Positions 25,650 through 34,383 of a stretch of 64,000 bases of DNA are shown here, in pieces. The position numbers and the translations under genes were made by a program. Under the pieces are notes generated by a model, which saw only the letters and a list, made by a program, of their open reading frames with translations, made no database searches and was not told where the DNA came from. Numbering within the stretch: the stretch's first letter is position 1; every line of letters begins with the position of its first letter. The stretch is taken from NCBI RefSeq assembly GCF_003627035.1, contig NZ_CP032626.1:744001-808000 (forward strand), written 5' to 3'. The stretch is from Apilactobacillus bombintestini. GTDB lineage: Bacteria; Bacillota; Bacilli; Lactobacillales; Lactobacillaceae.

Positions 25650-25745
25650 GTGGCGAATGCGGACAATATATCGCAACCGTAGTTTTCGTCAAACGTTCAC
25701 ATTCCGTTCCGTTTGCACTTTACGCATAAAGTCCTACTCCCAAAC
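25650..25745 (-). promoter_or_regulatory. Tetrahydrofolate (THF) riboswitch
   Basis: On the minus strand, in order: GGGAGTAGG, GCGTAAAGTG, GGAATGTGAACG, GACGAAAACTACGGTTGCG and TTGTCCGC. These match the conserved segments of the THF aptamer (GGAGAGUAG, GCGUUAAGUG, GGGAUGU, ACGAAG, GCAUCCGC) in order and spacing. It lies about 70 bp upstream of folT. The start region AGCTCCATGGGGAG could form a helix over the ribosome site, suggesting translational control, but the expression platform is inference. Confidence 0.85.
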
Positions 25746-25807
25746 TTTTTGTTACAAGTTAATACTATCATTTTTATATTTACAACACAATTATATTACC
25801 GGAGTAC

Positions 25808-26764
25808 TTATTTAAATTGTCTCATTTGTTCAACTAAATGGACTTGATTTACAACAAATTCATGAGTACGACAAATATAGTCATGTTCCCTACCTAATTT
25901 TGCGATGTATCCGTTGATGTAATCTACTTCTGTATCTCTACCCTTAGAGAAATCTTGATACATTGAAGGATAATGATATTTTAATGTATGACAAGTATCA
26001 ATTACTGATTGTACTTGTTCATCTCTAGTTTCATCCATATAAATACCAGCTCGTTCACAAGCGTCAAATGATTCATTAAATAATTGTCGTGCCATTTCTG
26101 GGGCTTTTGGATATTGAATAAATTGTCCCATTTGCACTTCAAACATTGTACATAATGTATTAACCACAGCATTAAAGACAACCTTAGTCATACACATATT
26201 AACCCAATTATTTGATACAACAGGCCCCAACTTAGCAGCTTTTAAATCATCGAAAAGTGCTTTAACTGTTTCATCGGGCTTTTTATTATTGTATGGTGCT
26301 AAATGCATAACTTCACTATTCACTGGACCCATAAAATCTACATCTCCAGGTCCATTTAAAACAGTAGCAATCATTGCAGTTCCACAAACGATTTTATCTT
26401 TGTCGAAGTATTTTTCAATCACTTCAAAATGCCCCATTCCATTCATTGCAGAAAAGACATATTGATCATCATGAAAAATTCCAGCTTCACTATCGCGTTT
26501 CATCTCTTCTTTAAGTTGCATTTGCTTTTTAAAGATAATCCAAACATCAGGATGTCCTTTATATTCTTCCGGATAAAAGATATTAATTGGCACTAAATGC
26601 TTGTTTTCATGATCACGTGATACGTAAACTCCACCTTGCTCTCTAACCTTTTCAATATTTGGTTTCCAAGTTTCGATAAAATCTACTTGTACACCTGCAT
26701 TTTCTTGCAATAAGATACCATATCTGTACCCCATTGCTCCAGCTCCAATAATTCCGTATTTCAT
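25808..26764 (-). CDS. Ketopantoate reductase family protein (PanE/ApbA)
   Basis: 318 residues. N-terminal NADP-binding motif YGIIGAGAMGYRYG, central GMGHFEVIEKYF and the C-terminal helical domain with WVNMCMTKVVFNAVVNTLCTMF, where the family's catalytic Lys sits. ATG at 26764 follows GGGGTG by 6 bases; a GTG nine bases upstream is less likely. Several PanE-like paralogues in lactobacilli act on other 2-keto acids, so pantothenate synthesis is not assured. It stands alone, convergent with nothing, between folT and degV. Confidence 0.82.
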   Translation of the reverse strand: MKYGIIGAGAMGYRYGILLQENAGVQVDFIETWKPNIEKVREQGGVYVSRDHENKHLVPINIFYPEEYKGHPDVWIIFKKQMQLKEEMKRDSEAGIFHDDQYVFSAMNGMGHFEVIEKYFDKDKIVCGTAMIATVLNGPGDVDFMGPVNSEVMHLAPYNNKKPDETVKALFDDLKAAKLGPVVSNNWVNMCMTKVVFNAVVNTLCTMFEVQMGQFIQYPKAPEMARQLFNESFDACERAGIYMDETRDEQVQSVIDTCHTLKYHYPSMYQDFSKGRDTEVDYINGYIAKLGREHDYICRTHEFVVNQVHLVEQMRQFK

Positions 26765-26849
26765 AAACAACACCCCGTATCTTTATAAATTGATATTGAG
26801 TATAAAACTAATTATTAGAAAATGCAATAGTTTTCTAATCTAATTTTAA

Positions 26850-26885
26850 TAATAAAAAAGAAGGCCAGTATAAACTAGTCTTCTT
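26850..26885 (-). terminator. Terminator of degV
   Basis: AAGAAGACTAGT and ACTGGCCTTCTT form a mostly paired stem on the minus strand, followed by six T. It overlaps the last codons of degV. Confidence 0.7.
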
Positions 26886-27744
26886 TTTCTGTATCAATCA
26901 TCCAACCAAGTGCTAAAGCCTTGTTACCAAGATGTGTTCCAATAACCGGACCAAAATAACTTTCTTCTATGTTCATGTCAGGATACATTTGTTGAATGCT
27001 TTCCTTCCAATTATGTCCCGCTTCTGGATCATTAGCATTAATAATAATAGCCTTTAATGGATAATCAGCATTATTTACTGCATCTTTGAATAATGATTCA
27101 GCTCGTTTTAAAGCTTTCTTTCTGGAACGAACTTTTTCAAAAGCTACAATTTCATTACTGTCATTATCAAAAGTTAGTAAAGGTTTGATTTTTAATAAAC
27201 TTCCTAGAAAAGCTGATGCATTAGATAATCTTCCACCACGTACCAAGTTTTGCAAATCATCTACTACAAAGACTTCATCAATGGTTTTTCTAATTTCATC
27301 TAATTTACTAATGATTTCATCTACATTATCAGTTTTCTTAGCTAATTTAGCAGCTTCAATTACTAAGTTACCCATTAACTTAACAGTAATCTTAGAATTA
27401 TATGGAATAACTTTAATATTTTCGATAGTTGGAGCTAATGCAACCAATGAATTATAGAATCCTGAAATAGTACTTGCTAAATGAATACTAATAACAGCGT
27501 CATAACCATCTTCTGCCAATGAATTATATAAATTAATCATTTGTCCCATTGGTGGTTGAGATGTACTAGGAAATGATTGTGAATTCTTCAATTTTTCATA
27601 GAATTCATCTGTAGAAATGTTGACGCCTTCTTCATAACTTTTTCCGTCAATCATGACAGGCATATGTACAATATGAATTCCGTACTTTTCTTGTTCTTCT
27701 TTTGATAAATAAGAAGTACTATCTGTAACGATTGCTATTTTCAT
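26875..27744 (-). CDS. DegV family fatty-acid-binding protein
   Basis: 289 residues. MKIAIVTDSTSYL at the start, then SFPSTSQPPMGQMINLY around residues 75-92 with the fatty-acid carboxylate-contacting Thr-Ser, and LVRGGRLSNASAF and KIKPLLTF in the second domain. DegV/FakB proteins present fatty acids to the kinase FakA. The start at 27744 follows AAAGGGTGAA; an upstream extension encodes a spurious hydrophobic run. It diverges from rqcH with about 158 bp between. Confidence 0.88.
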   Translation of the reverse strand: MKIAIVTDSTSYLSKEEQEKYGIHIVHMPVMIDGKSYEEGVNISTDEFYEKLKNSQSFPSTSQPPMGQMINLYNSLAEDGYDAVISIHLASTISGFYNSLVALAPTIENIKVIPYNSKITVKLMGNLVIEAAKLAKKTDNVDEIISKLDEIRKTIDEVFVVDDLQNLVRGGRLSNASAFLGSLLKIKPLLTFDNDSNEIVAFEKVRSRKKALKRAESLFKDAVNNADYPLKAIIINANDPEAGHNWKESIQQMYPDMNIEESYFGPVIGTHLGNKALALGWMIDTEKED

Positions 27745-27902
27745 TATTTTCACCCTTTTTGTTCTAAATAAAACAAATATTATAATTAAAATTATAACAT
27801 TAATATACATTATTAGTATAGGAACTATAATATTTTTGCTAAATACCTACTGCATCAGTTATACTAATGGTAATACACTTTAACGGAAAGAGAGATGATT
27901 AC

Positions 27903-29633
27903 ATGTCATTTGATGGCTCATTTACACATGCAATGGTAAAAGAGTTAAACGCATTAGTATCTGGCGGTAGAGTTTCTCGAATCAATCAACCATATGATAA
28001 TGAAATGATAATAACAGTTCGTTCTAATCATGAAAACTACCCTATTTTAGTCTCTGCTAATCCTAATTATGCAAGAGTACAAATTAGTAGGATTCCTTAT
28101 GTAAATCCACATACTCCAACTAATTTCACAATGACACTAAGAAAGCACTTAAGTGGATCAGTATTAAAAAAAGTATCTCAAATTGATAATGACCGTGTAA
28201 TGGTTCTTCATTTCACTACTCGTAATGAAATTGGTGATTTGAAAGAAATGATGTTAGTCGTAGAAATTATGGCACGTCATAGTAACATTATTCTAGTTGA
28301 TACTCAGGATGATATGCGCATTGTGGATGCCATTAAGAGAATCGGTTCCGATAAGAACCGTTACCGTACTATTTTACCTGGAGATACCTATATTACTCCA
28401 CCTAAGCAAGATATGGTAAATCCATTTAGTTCTGAATTAAACATGGATAAAATTAATTCATTAGTTAAGGAATTTCCTAATCAAGAGGTATTGGCTGCTG
28501 AATTAAGACATAGAATTCAAGGATTAGGTAAAGATACTTCACTATTTTTAGCACAAACTCTTCATAAAGATGATAGTACTAAGAATAATTTCAAAGATTT
28601 CTTCAGTTACTTTGATAATCCAGTACCTTCTCTATTAGAAAACAAATCATCCTCTTTATTTACAGTTCATCCTTTTGATAAAGAAGATTATGAATCACAA
28701 CGTTTTGATACCTTAGGAGAATTACTAGACACCTATTACGAAACTAAAGCTAGAAAAGATCGTGTTCGTGAACAAGGTGGCACTTTAATCAAAGTTGCTA
28801 AAAACGAATTAAAGAAAAATAAAAAGAAGCTTAAAAAGCTTAACAAAACTCTTGAAAATACCAAACACGCTGATGAATACCGTATCAAAGGTGAAATTCT
28901 TACTACTTATTTATACAAGATTGAAAAAGGAATGAAGAGCATAGAATTACCAAACTTCTATGATAACGGTAATCCAATTAAAATATCTCTTTCCAATCAA
29001 ATATCACCTTCTGAAAACGCGCAAAAATACTTCAAGCGTTATCAAAAAGCTAAGAATGCTGTTATCTATGTAAATGAACAATTAAAGAATACTCATGCAG
29101 AAATTGATTATTTTGAAAATATCCTATCTCAAATTGAAATGGCTGAACCATCTGATTTAGATGATATTAAGACAGAATTCAAAAATGAAGGATATTTAAA
29201 GCATCATAACAAACGTTCTAACAGCAACAAAAATAAACGTAGTAAGATTAGTAAGCCAGAAGCATTTTACACTGATGATGGAGTGAAAATCTTAGTAGGA
29301 AAAAATAACCTACAAAATGATAAATTAACCATGAGAGATGCCGACAAACGAGACACTTGGTTGCATACTCAAAAGATTCATGGCTCTCATGTAATTATTA
29401 AAGATTTTGATCCGGACGATAAGACTATTGAAACAGCTGCAATGTTAGCTGCATACTTCTCTAAAGCTCGTGATTCGGCAACAGTTCCTGTAGATTACGT
29501 AAAAGTAAAACATGTAAGAAAACCTAATGGTGCTAAACCTGGTTTGGTAATTTATGATAGTCAAAGAACTAAATTTGTTACTCCAAGTAAAGAATTTGTT
29601 GATAATTTAAGACAAAATAAAAGTGCTTCCTAA
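27903..29633 (+). CDS. rqcH: RqcH/FbpA NFACT-family ribosome quality-control protein
   Basis: 576 residues. Binds stalled 60S/50S-peptidyl-tRNA complexes and adds alanine tails in bacteria; older annotations call it fibronectin-binding protein. The NFACT-N domain (SFDGSFTHAMVKELN, ARVQISRIPYVNP) contains the family's conserved DR pair in NDRVMVLHF. Two coiled-coil arms lie at about 285-330 and 375-410. The NFACT-R domain is C-terminal (DADKRDTWLHTQKIHGSHVII). ATG at 27903 follows GGAAAGAGAG; an upstream in-frame ATG lacks such a site. Confidence 0.93.
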   Translation: MSFDGSFTHAMVKELNALVSGGRVSRINQPYDNEMIITVRSNHENYPILVSANPNYARVQISRIPYVNPHTPTNFTMTLRKHLSGSVLKKVSQIDNDRVMVLHFTTRNEIGDLKEMMLVVEIMARHSNIILVDTQDDMRIVDAIKRIGSDKNRYRTILPGDTYITPPKQDMVNPFSSELNMDKINSLVKEFPNQEVLAAELRHRIQGLGKDTSLFLAQTLHKDDSTKNNFKDFFSYFDNPVPSLLENKSSSLFTVHPFDKEDYESQRFDTLGELLDTYYETKARKDRVREQGGTLIKVAKNELKKNKKKLKKLNKTLENTKHADEYRIKGEILTTYLYKIEKGMKSIELPNFYDNGNPIKISLSNQISPSENAQKYFKRYQKAKNAVIYVNEQLKNTHAEIDYFENILSQIEMAEPSDLDDIKTEFKNEGYLKHHNKRSNSNKNKRSKISKPEAFYTDDGVKILVGKNNLQNDKLTMRDADKRDTWLHTQKIHGSHVIIKDFDPDDKTIETAAMLAAYFSKARDSATVPVDYVKVKHVRKPNGAKPGLVIYDSQRTKFVTPSKEFVDNLRQNKSAS

Positions 29634-29643
29634 TTAATAATAA

Positions 29644-29675
29644 AAACCCCGTGATTAGTCTAAATCACGGGGTTT
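29644..29675. terminator. Bidirectional terminator between rqcH and the DUF457 gene
   Basis: AAACCCCGTGATT pairs perfectly with AATCACGGGGTTT around a 6-nt loop, with A and T runs on the two sides. Confidence 0.92.
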
Positions 29676-29678
29676 ATT

Positions 29679-30221
29679 TTATATGTACAAATAACCAATC
29701 CATATAATTTCTGTTATAATCAAAAGTGTGGCCACTATCAAAATAATTTGTTCTTTGGTACCGCCAACTTTATATTTTAATAATCCTTTTTTTCTAACAA
29801 TTCTGGTGTCTCCTAATGGATAAAACCAACGGATTCCTTCTATCGAAAAAGAGTCCTCTACTTCATGTAAGAAATATCCTAATACTATAGAATAATATAA
29901 ATATTCCATTACATATGTACCATTAACCGAGATACCATGTGAAAAAGATAAACTAGATAAATATAAAGCACAGATCAATAACATAATTGGAATCCAAATA
30001 CTATGTGACCAAGTACGATGTCCCCACAACGTGAGGATTCTAGTAAATAAGCCACCTCTTTTGTTTACTCTAGTTTGTTTTTGATCAATGTCTGGCAGTT
30101 GGCATCCAAGCCATACCCCTACTGCTTCAGTAACAATAGCAGGTAATGGTTGATGTATTGCGATTGCACATCCTAGTAAAATTGCTTCAGATGTAGCAAT
30201 ATGTGTTTTCCTTAATGCCAA
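29679..30221 (-). CDS. YdjM/DUF457 membrane metal-dependent hydrolase
   Basis: About 180 residues with four membrane helices. LRKTHIATSEAILLG at the start, GCQLPDIDQKQTRVNKRG (conserved Asp-Asp metal-binding stretch) and WGHRTWSHSIW (His-x4-His) are the DUF457/YdjM signature. LHEVEDSFSIEGIRWFYPLG gives the third metal motif. Start uncertain: a TTG at 30221 has AAAGGA 8 bases upstream and fits the family N-terminus; an ATG at 30230 and TTG at 30239 are in frame. The substrate is unknown; B. subtilis YfhP-type relatives are candidate regulators of cell envelope genes. Confidence 0.8.
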   Translation of the reverse strand: MALRKTHIATSEAILLGCAIAIHQPLPAIVTEAVGVWLGCQLPDIDQKQTRVNKRGGLFTRILTLWGHRTWSHSIWIPIMLLICALYLSSLSFSHGISVNGTYVMEYLYYSIVLGYFLHEVEDSFSIEGIRWFYPLGDTRIVRKKGLLKYKVGGTKEQIILIVATLLIITEIIWIGYLYI

Positions 30222-30302
30222 TGTAAACATCCTTTTCAATAAGTTTTGATAATGACTGATATTTTAACATAATATAATCCATATTTAACAGGAGGAACCA
30301 TT

Positions 30303-31379
30303 TTGAAACATTCAAAACTATTAATTTCAGCTGCAGTTTTGATGTCCATTACTTTAGCTGGTTGTTCATCGGATAATGATCAATCATCATCAAGCAATAG
30401 TTCATCATCTGCTTCCACTATTGTTACTTCTTCACAATCATCACATCATGATACTACTAAACATGAAAAGAAGAATGAAAAGAAGTCTTCTAAACATGTT
30501 AACGATAGTAGCAAAGACTTGTCTAAATTAAATTATAAAAATAACACATCAGCTGTTATTAACGTAAATGGTAACCATTCCAATCTAAAAGCATCTGATT
30601 GGAAGTACAATCATGTTGTTTACGCAAACTTAGATAGTCTTAATAGAACATCAGCTGGTAACACAGCTTACCTAGAATCTAGAAACGTTGCTAATGATAG
30701 TTTAAGAACTGAACAAACTGTGCAACCCACTGGTTGGCATCAAAAATTTGTTAACCGCGATGCCATAATAAACCGTGGTCACGAAATTGCTTATAGTTTA
30801 TCTAAAGGCATTAGTGTTAGTGGTAAATATAATCCTAGTCTTCAATCTGGAGATCAAAATAATTTAAAGAATTTATTTACACAAACTGCCTTTAGTAATC
30901 AAAAATTACAAACCATTTATGAAAGCAAAGTAAGAAACGCTCTACGTGATGGTAAAAAGGTTATTTTCCAAGTAGTTCCTGTTTTCCGTGGTTCTGAATT
31001 AATGGCTCGTGGTGTTCATCTACAAGCTTTATCTACAGATGGTTCATTGAATTTCAATGTATACATTTTTAACGTACAACCAGGAATTTCTTTCAATTAC
31101 TCTGATGGAACCTCAAAAATAGATAATAGTGTTACTGTTCCTACCCCTGCAGATGCACCTTCATTTAATGATCATCGCAGTTATGGCAACAGTTATGATG
31201 GTAACAGAAGCAATTACAGAAGAAGTTACACTCATCACTATGTAAGGGATGCTGTTATTGCAGGAGCAGTTCACCATGCAATTAGAAGACACTATGCTCG
31301 TAAGTATACTCCAAGATATCACTACTACCACAGACCATATACTTACCATAGACATTACTACCGTCATTACAGATTTTAA
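30303..31379 (+). CDS. Secreted DNA/RNA nuclease lipoprotein with a His/Tyr/Arg tail
   Basis: 358 residues starting at TTG, preceded by AGGAGG. A lipoprotein signal peptide ends in LAGC (Cys21), followed by a Ser/Lys/His linker to about 75. The EndA/NucA-type nonspecific endonuclease domain runs to about 265: WHQKFV, NRGH at 157-160 where the family has DRGH, and NLFTQTAFSNQ (190-200) for the Asn/metal site. His160 is kept; the preceding Asp is Asn. Residues 291-358 form an unusual tail in which 39 of 68 residues are His, Tyr or Arg. It should be anchored outside the membrane after processing by LspA. DNA uptake or nutrient scavenging is inference. Confidence 0.82.
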   Translation: MKHSKLLISAAVLMSITLAGCSSDNDQSSSSNSSSSASTIVTSSQSSHHDTTKHEKKNEKKSSKHVNDSSKDLSKLNYKNNTSAVINVNGNHSNLKASDWKYNHVVYANLDSLNRTSAGNTAYLESRNVANDSLRTEQTVQPTGWHQKFVNRDAIINRGHEIAYSLSKGISVSGKYNPSLQSGDQNNLKNLFTQTAFSNQKLQTIYESKVRNALRDGKKVIFQVVPVFRGSELMARGVHLQALSTDGSLNFNVYIFNVQPGISFNYSDGTSKIDNSVTVPTPADAPSFNDHRSYGNSYDGNRSNYRRSYTHHYVRDAVIAGAVHHAIRRHYARKYTPRYHYYHRPYTYHRHYYRHYRF

Positions 31380-31413
31380 TAATAATTTACTAGCGATATT
31401 AGCTAGATAAACT

Positions 31414-31451
31414 AAGTCCCATAGGTTAGAATCCTCTAACTTATGGGACTT
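31414..31451 (+). terminator. Terminator of the nuclease lipoprotein gene
   Basis: AAGTCCCATAGGTTAGA and its near-perfect complement form a 16-bp stem, followed by TATTTAAT; convergent with msrA. Confidence 0.8.
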
Positions 31452-31469
31452 ATTTAATAAATAAAAAAA

Positions 31470-31504
31470 CTGGGAGAAATGAATATCAAATTCACATCTC
31501 CCAG
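31470..31504 (-). terminator. Terminator of msrBA
   Basis: CTGGGAGA and TCTCCCAG pair, with further A/T pairs inside; a run of seven T follows on the minus strand. Confidence 0.88.
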
Positions 31505-31542
31505 AAAATACATATTATTTAATTTTCATGATTTTTATTAGA

Positions 31543-32064
31543 CTATTTAGCCCATTTAGTATCCTTAAATTGTTGACGTCCACCTAATTCTTCAATTTGT
31601 GCACGTAAAGGATTCTTCTTATAGAAGTCTTGATGATAGTCTTCAGCTGGGTAGAATGGCTTAGCATCTTCAATGGTAGTTACGATAGGTTCATCAAACA
31701 TACCACTTTCAGCTAATTCCTTCTTAGATTGTTCAGCAATCTTTCTTTGTTCTTCGCTATTAACGAAGATAACAGGACGATAACTGTCACCACGGTCTTG
31801 GAATTGACCAGAAGCATCAGTAGGATCTGTTTGTCTCCAATAAATTTCAACTAAATCTTTGTATGAAATAATATCTGGATCAAAAGTAATTTCTACGGCT
31901 TCTGTATGACCAGTTGTATGGCTGCATACTTGTTCGTATGTTGGGTTAGCAACGTGACCACCTGTATATCCAGAAATTACGCTTTCAATACCTGGTTGTT
32001 GATCGAATGGTTCTACCATGCACCAGAAACATCCACCTGCAAAAATAGCTGTATCTTTACTCAT
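31543..32064 (-). CDS. msrA: Peptide methionine-(S)-S-oxide reductase MsrA
   Basis: Repairs the S epimer of oxidised methionine. 173 residues with the catalytic [11 protein letters not shown] near residue 10 (first Cys of GCFW is the nucleophile), [28 protein letters not shown] and RQTDPTD downstream. GGAGGA precedes the ATG. It follows msrB by 15 bp, so the two epimer-specific repair enzymes are co-expressed. Confidence 0.97.
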   Translation of the reverse strand: MSKDTAIFAGGCFWCMVEPFDQQPGIESVISGYTGGHVANPTYEQVCSHTTGHTEAVEITFDPDIISYKDLVEIYWRQTDPTDASGQFQDRGDSYRPVIFVNSEEQRKIAEQSKKELAESGMFDEPIVTTIEDAKPFYPAEDYHQDFYKKNPLRAQIEELGGRQQFKDTKWAK

Positions 32065-32079
32065 ATTATCTATTCCTCC

Positions 32080-32517
32080 TTATTTAAATTCTGATACGTA
32101 TTGTCCGTATCCTTCTTCTTCTAACTTATCTACCGGAATGAAACGTAATGATGCTGAATTAATGCAGTATCTTAATCCACCCTTATCTTGAGGTCCATCA
32201 GGAAATACGTGACCTAAATGAGAGTTAGCTTCACTACTTCTAACTTCGTTTCTTACCATTCCGTGTGATGTATCTAAATTACTTTTAATACTACTTTGGT
32301 CGATTGGTTTAGTGAATGCAGGCCAACCACATCCTGAATTATATTTATCCTTAGATGTAAATAATGGTTCACCAGAAACAATATCTACATAAAGTCCATC
32401 TTCAAAGAAACTATCATACTTATTTGAAAATGGCATTTCAGTACCAGCGTTTTGAGTAACTTCATATTGTTCATCAGTTAATTTACTTCTCAATTCTTCT
32501 TCACTGTATTTTTTCAT
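32080..32517 (-). CDS. msrB: Peptide methionine-(R)-S-oxide reductase MsrB
   Basis: Reduces the R epimer of methionine sulfoxide. 145 residues. Family blocks [34 protein letters not shown] and the catalytic [11 protein letters not shown] (Cys about 119) are present. The zinc-binding CxxC pairs seen in some MsrB proteins are absent, as in many lactic acid bacteria. First gene of msrB-msrA, with a palindromic site 43-83 bp upstream. Confidence 0.96.
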   Translation of the reverse strand: MKKYSEEELRSKLTDEQYEVTQNAGTEMPFSNKYDSFFEDGLYVDIVSGEPLFTSKDKYNSGCGWPAFTKPIDQSSIKSNLDTSHGMVRNEVRSSEANSHLGHVFPDGPQDKGGLRYCINSASLRFIPVDKLEEEGYGQYVSEFK

Positions 32518-32559
32518 TTATAACAGCTCCTTTGCATTATCATAAAATATCTATAACAG

Positions 32560-32600
32560 ATATATCGTGTACGATATATATACAATAATAACGATATATA
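32560..32600. promoter_or_regulatory. Palindrome plus direct half-site upstream of msrB
   Basis: ATATATCG-TGTA-CGATATAT (32560-32579) is a perfect 8-bp inverted repeat, and ACGATATATA recurs at 32591-32600, exactly 20 bp after its first copy at 32571-32580. The two-turn spacing on one DNA face fits an operator for a dimeric regulator. No known regulator box is recognised. AT-rich background tempers confidence. Confidence 0.5.
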
Positions 32601-32639
32601 GAAATAATGCAAATCATTAGCTTTATTTTCTATGAAGAA

Positions 32640-33344
32640 TTATTTCCAATATGCGTTACCGGCCAATGCCATAATAATGTAATAAATGTACTTTCCTACG
32701 TTTGCAAAATTCAATTGACTAATTGCCTTAGCTAATTGAATAAAGTCGTATAGAAGCCAAAATTTCCATTGTGTGGAGATTTTTACAGCATTCATTATAT
32801 TTGCGATTAAAGAAATACCAAAAACTAAACTAGTTAGAACATATAATGTCATATTAGAAGAAGTTATATGTTCATATCCAATATAATTAATTATGAAACT
32901 AAAAATAATGGCTAAAGTTACTAATAAGCTAATAATATACTTACCATTTTTAGTATCTAATAAATTTGACTTTTTAAATTTATCTGATCTTGTCCAAGTT
33001 TTGATTGCCCAAATCTGAATTACAAAACTTATGGGATAAGTTAATATAGCACCATGATTTCCTAATAGAAAATCAATAATACATCCTAAAATTATTTCAG
33101 GTACTCCTACCCAGTTTCCTAGATTGCTAAATCTTCCCACTAATCTAGTAGACATAATAGACATACATGCGTCAATGGCACTAATAAATCCAAAAGGAAT
33201 AAACACTGCCCATCTTCCCCATGATGTAACATCATTTAATGTTTCAAATAAATAACCTGACATTAAAGCAGTGAAAAATATAATGGCTATCCCTAATAAA
33301 TCCATTGTCTTGGAAGTAGCCAAATTCCTTAATATTTTATTCAT
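32640..33344 (-). CDS. pnuC: PnuC-family nicotinamide riboside/NMN transporter
   Basis: 234 residues, seven or eight membrane helices. PnuC traits: WGRWAVFIPFGFISAIDACMS in the middle third, NWVGVPEIILGCIIDFLLGNHGA, and the C-terminal WKFWLLYDFIQ motif that forms part of the substrate cavity, ending with GNAYWK. Transports an NAD precursor by facilitated diffusion. NadD, the next step toward NAD, is encoded in this window. The exact substrate (riboside or thiamine-like) is inference. Confidence 0.85.
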   Translation of the reverse strand: MNKILRNLATSKTMDLLGIAIIFFTALMSGYLFETLNDVTSWGRWAVFIPFGFISAIDACMSIMSTRLVGRFSNLGNWVGVPEIILGCIIDFLLGNHGAILTYPISFVIQIWAIKTWTRSDKFKKSNLLDTKNGKYIISLLVTLAIIFSFIINYIGYEHITSSNMTLYVLTSLVFGISLIANIMNAVKISTQWKFWLLYDFIQLAKAISQLNFANVGKYIYYIIMALAGNAYWK

Positions 33345-33384
33345 AATAGACTCCTACAATATACATACTAATTTATTTAAAAAT

Positions 33385-33415
33385 AAAAGAGCACATTATT
33401 GCAATGCGCTCTTTT
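33385..33415 (-). terminator. Terminator of ppaC
   Basis: AAAAGAGCGCATT pairs with AATGTGCTCTTTT with one wobble around a short loop; T-rich tail on the minus strand. Confidence 0.85.
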
Positions 33416-33435
33416 AAACTGCTAATTTTAAATTA

Positions 33436-34362
33436 TTAATCTAAAACGTCAGTCATTGGTGGAACCACTTGTTTCTTTCTTGATACAACACCTGGTAAGG
33501 CGATAGTATCATCAGAAACCTTTTGGTTAAATGCTTTTTCCAGAGCATCTTTTGGTTCACCGTAAATAATAGCTTCAGAATTGCTGTCTAATACGTTAGT
33601 AGCAATAACTAGGAATAAATCATATCCTTCGCTTTCAGCTTCAGCTTTCATGGCTTTTAGTAAGTCATCTTTACGCTTCAAAACATCATTTAAATCAACA
33701 GTATTAATTTGGTCGATACGGATTGACTTACCACCCATAGTAAATGACTTAGCATCACCATCGATTAAGTCTTGGTCTGATCTAGCATCTACGTTAGTAC
33801 CAGCCTTTAACATTTTAATACCGTATTCTTCGTAATCAACATTAGCAATCTTAGCTAATTCCTTAACAGCCTTTTTATCAACATCAGTTGTAGTTGGTGA
33901 TTTTAGAAGTAATGTATCAGAAATAATAGCAGAAAGCATTAATCCAGCTAATTTAGCAGGAATTTCAACACCTTTTTCGTTAAACATTTCAAAAATAACA
34001 GTACTTACACAACCAACTGGTTCTGCACGGTAAAATACTGGTTTTTCAGTGTTGAAGTTAGCGATTCTGTGGTGATCAACAACATGAGTAACTGTTACTT
34101 TATCAATGTCAGAAACACTTTGTTGTGGTTCGTTATGGTCAACTAACATAACTGAATCAACTTCTGATGATGCTTCAGTAATTACACGAGGCATATCTTG
34201 TTTGAAGTAGTCTAAAACAAATTTTGTTTCATCATTAGGTTTACCTAAAGCAACTGCTTCTACATCGTATCCTAATTTATTTTGTAAGTATGCATATTCA
34301 ATTGCGGCACAAATTGCATCAGTGTCGGGACTTTGGTGTCCAAAAACTAATTCCTTAGCCAT
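33436..34362 (-). CDS. ppaC: Manganese-dependent inorganic pyrophosphatase (DHH family)
   Basis: Hydrolyses pyrophosphate from biosynthesis. 308 residues. DHH-family metal motifs: [17 protein letters not shown] (His8, Asp12, Asp14), [12 protein letters not shown], and [13 protein letters not shown] (the DHH motif, about residue 96). C-terminal DHHA2 domain ends with [11 protein letters not shown], the conserved Ser-Arg-Lys-Lys. 21 bp after the LysR-family gene, so they may be co-transcribed. Confidence 0.97.
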   Translation of the reverse strand: MAKELVFGHQSPDTDAICAAIEYAYLQNKLGYDVEAVALGKPNDETKFVLDYFKQDMPRVITEASSEVDSVMLVDHNEPQQSVSDIDKVTVTHVVDHHRIANFNTEKPVFYRAEPVGCVSTVIFEMFNEKGVEIPAKLAGLMLSAIISDTLLLKSPTTTDVDKKAVKELAKIANVDYEEYGIKMLKAGTNVDARSDQDLIDGDAKSFTMGGKSIRIDQINTVDLNDVLKRKDDLLKAMKAEAESEGYDLFLVIATNVLDSNSEAIIYGEPKDALEKAFNQKVSDDTIALPGVVSRKKQVVPPMTDVLD

Positions 34363-34383
34363 TATGAAATCTCCTTATAATTT

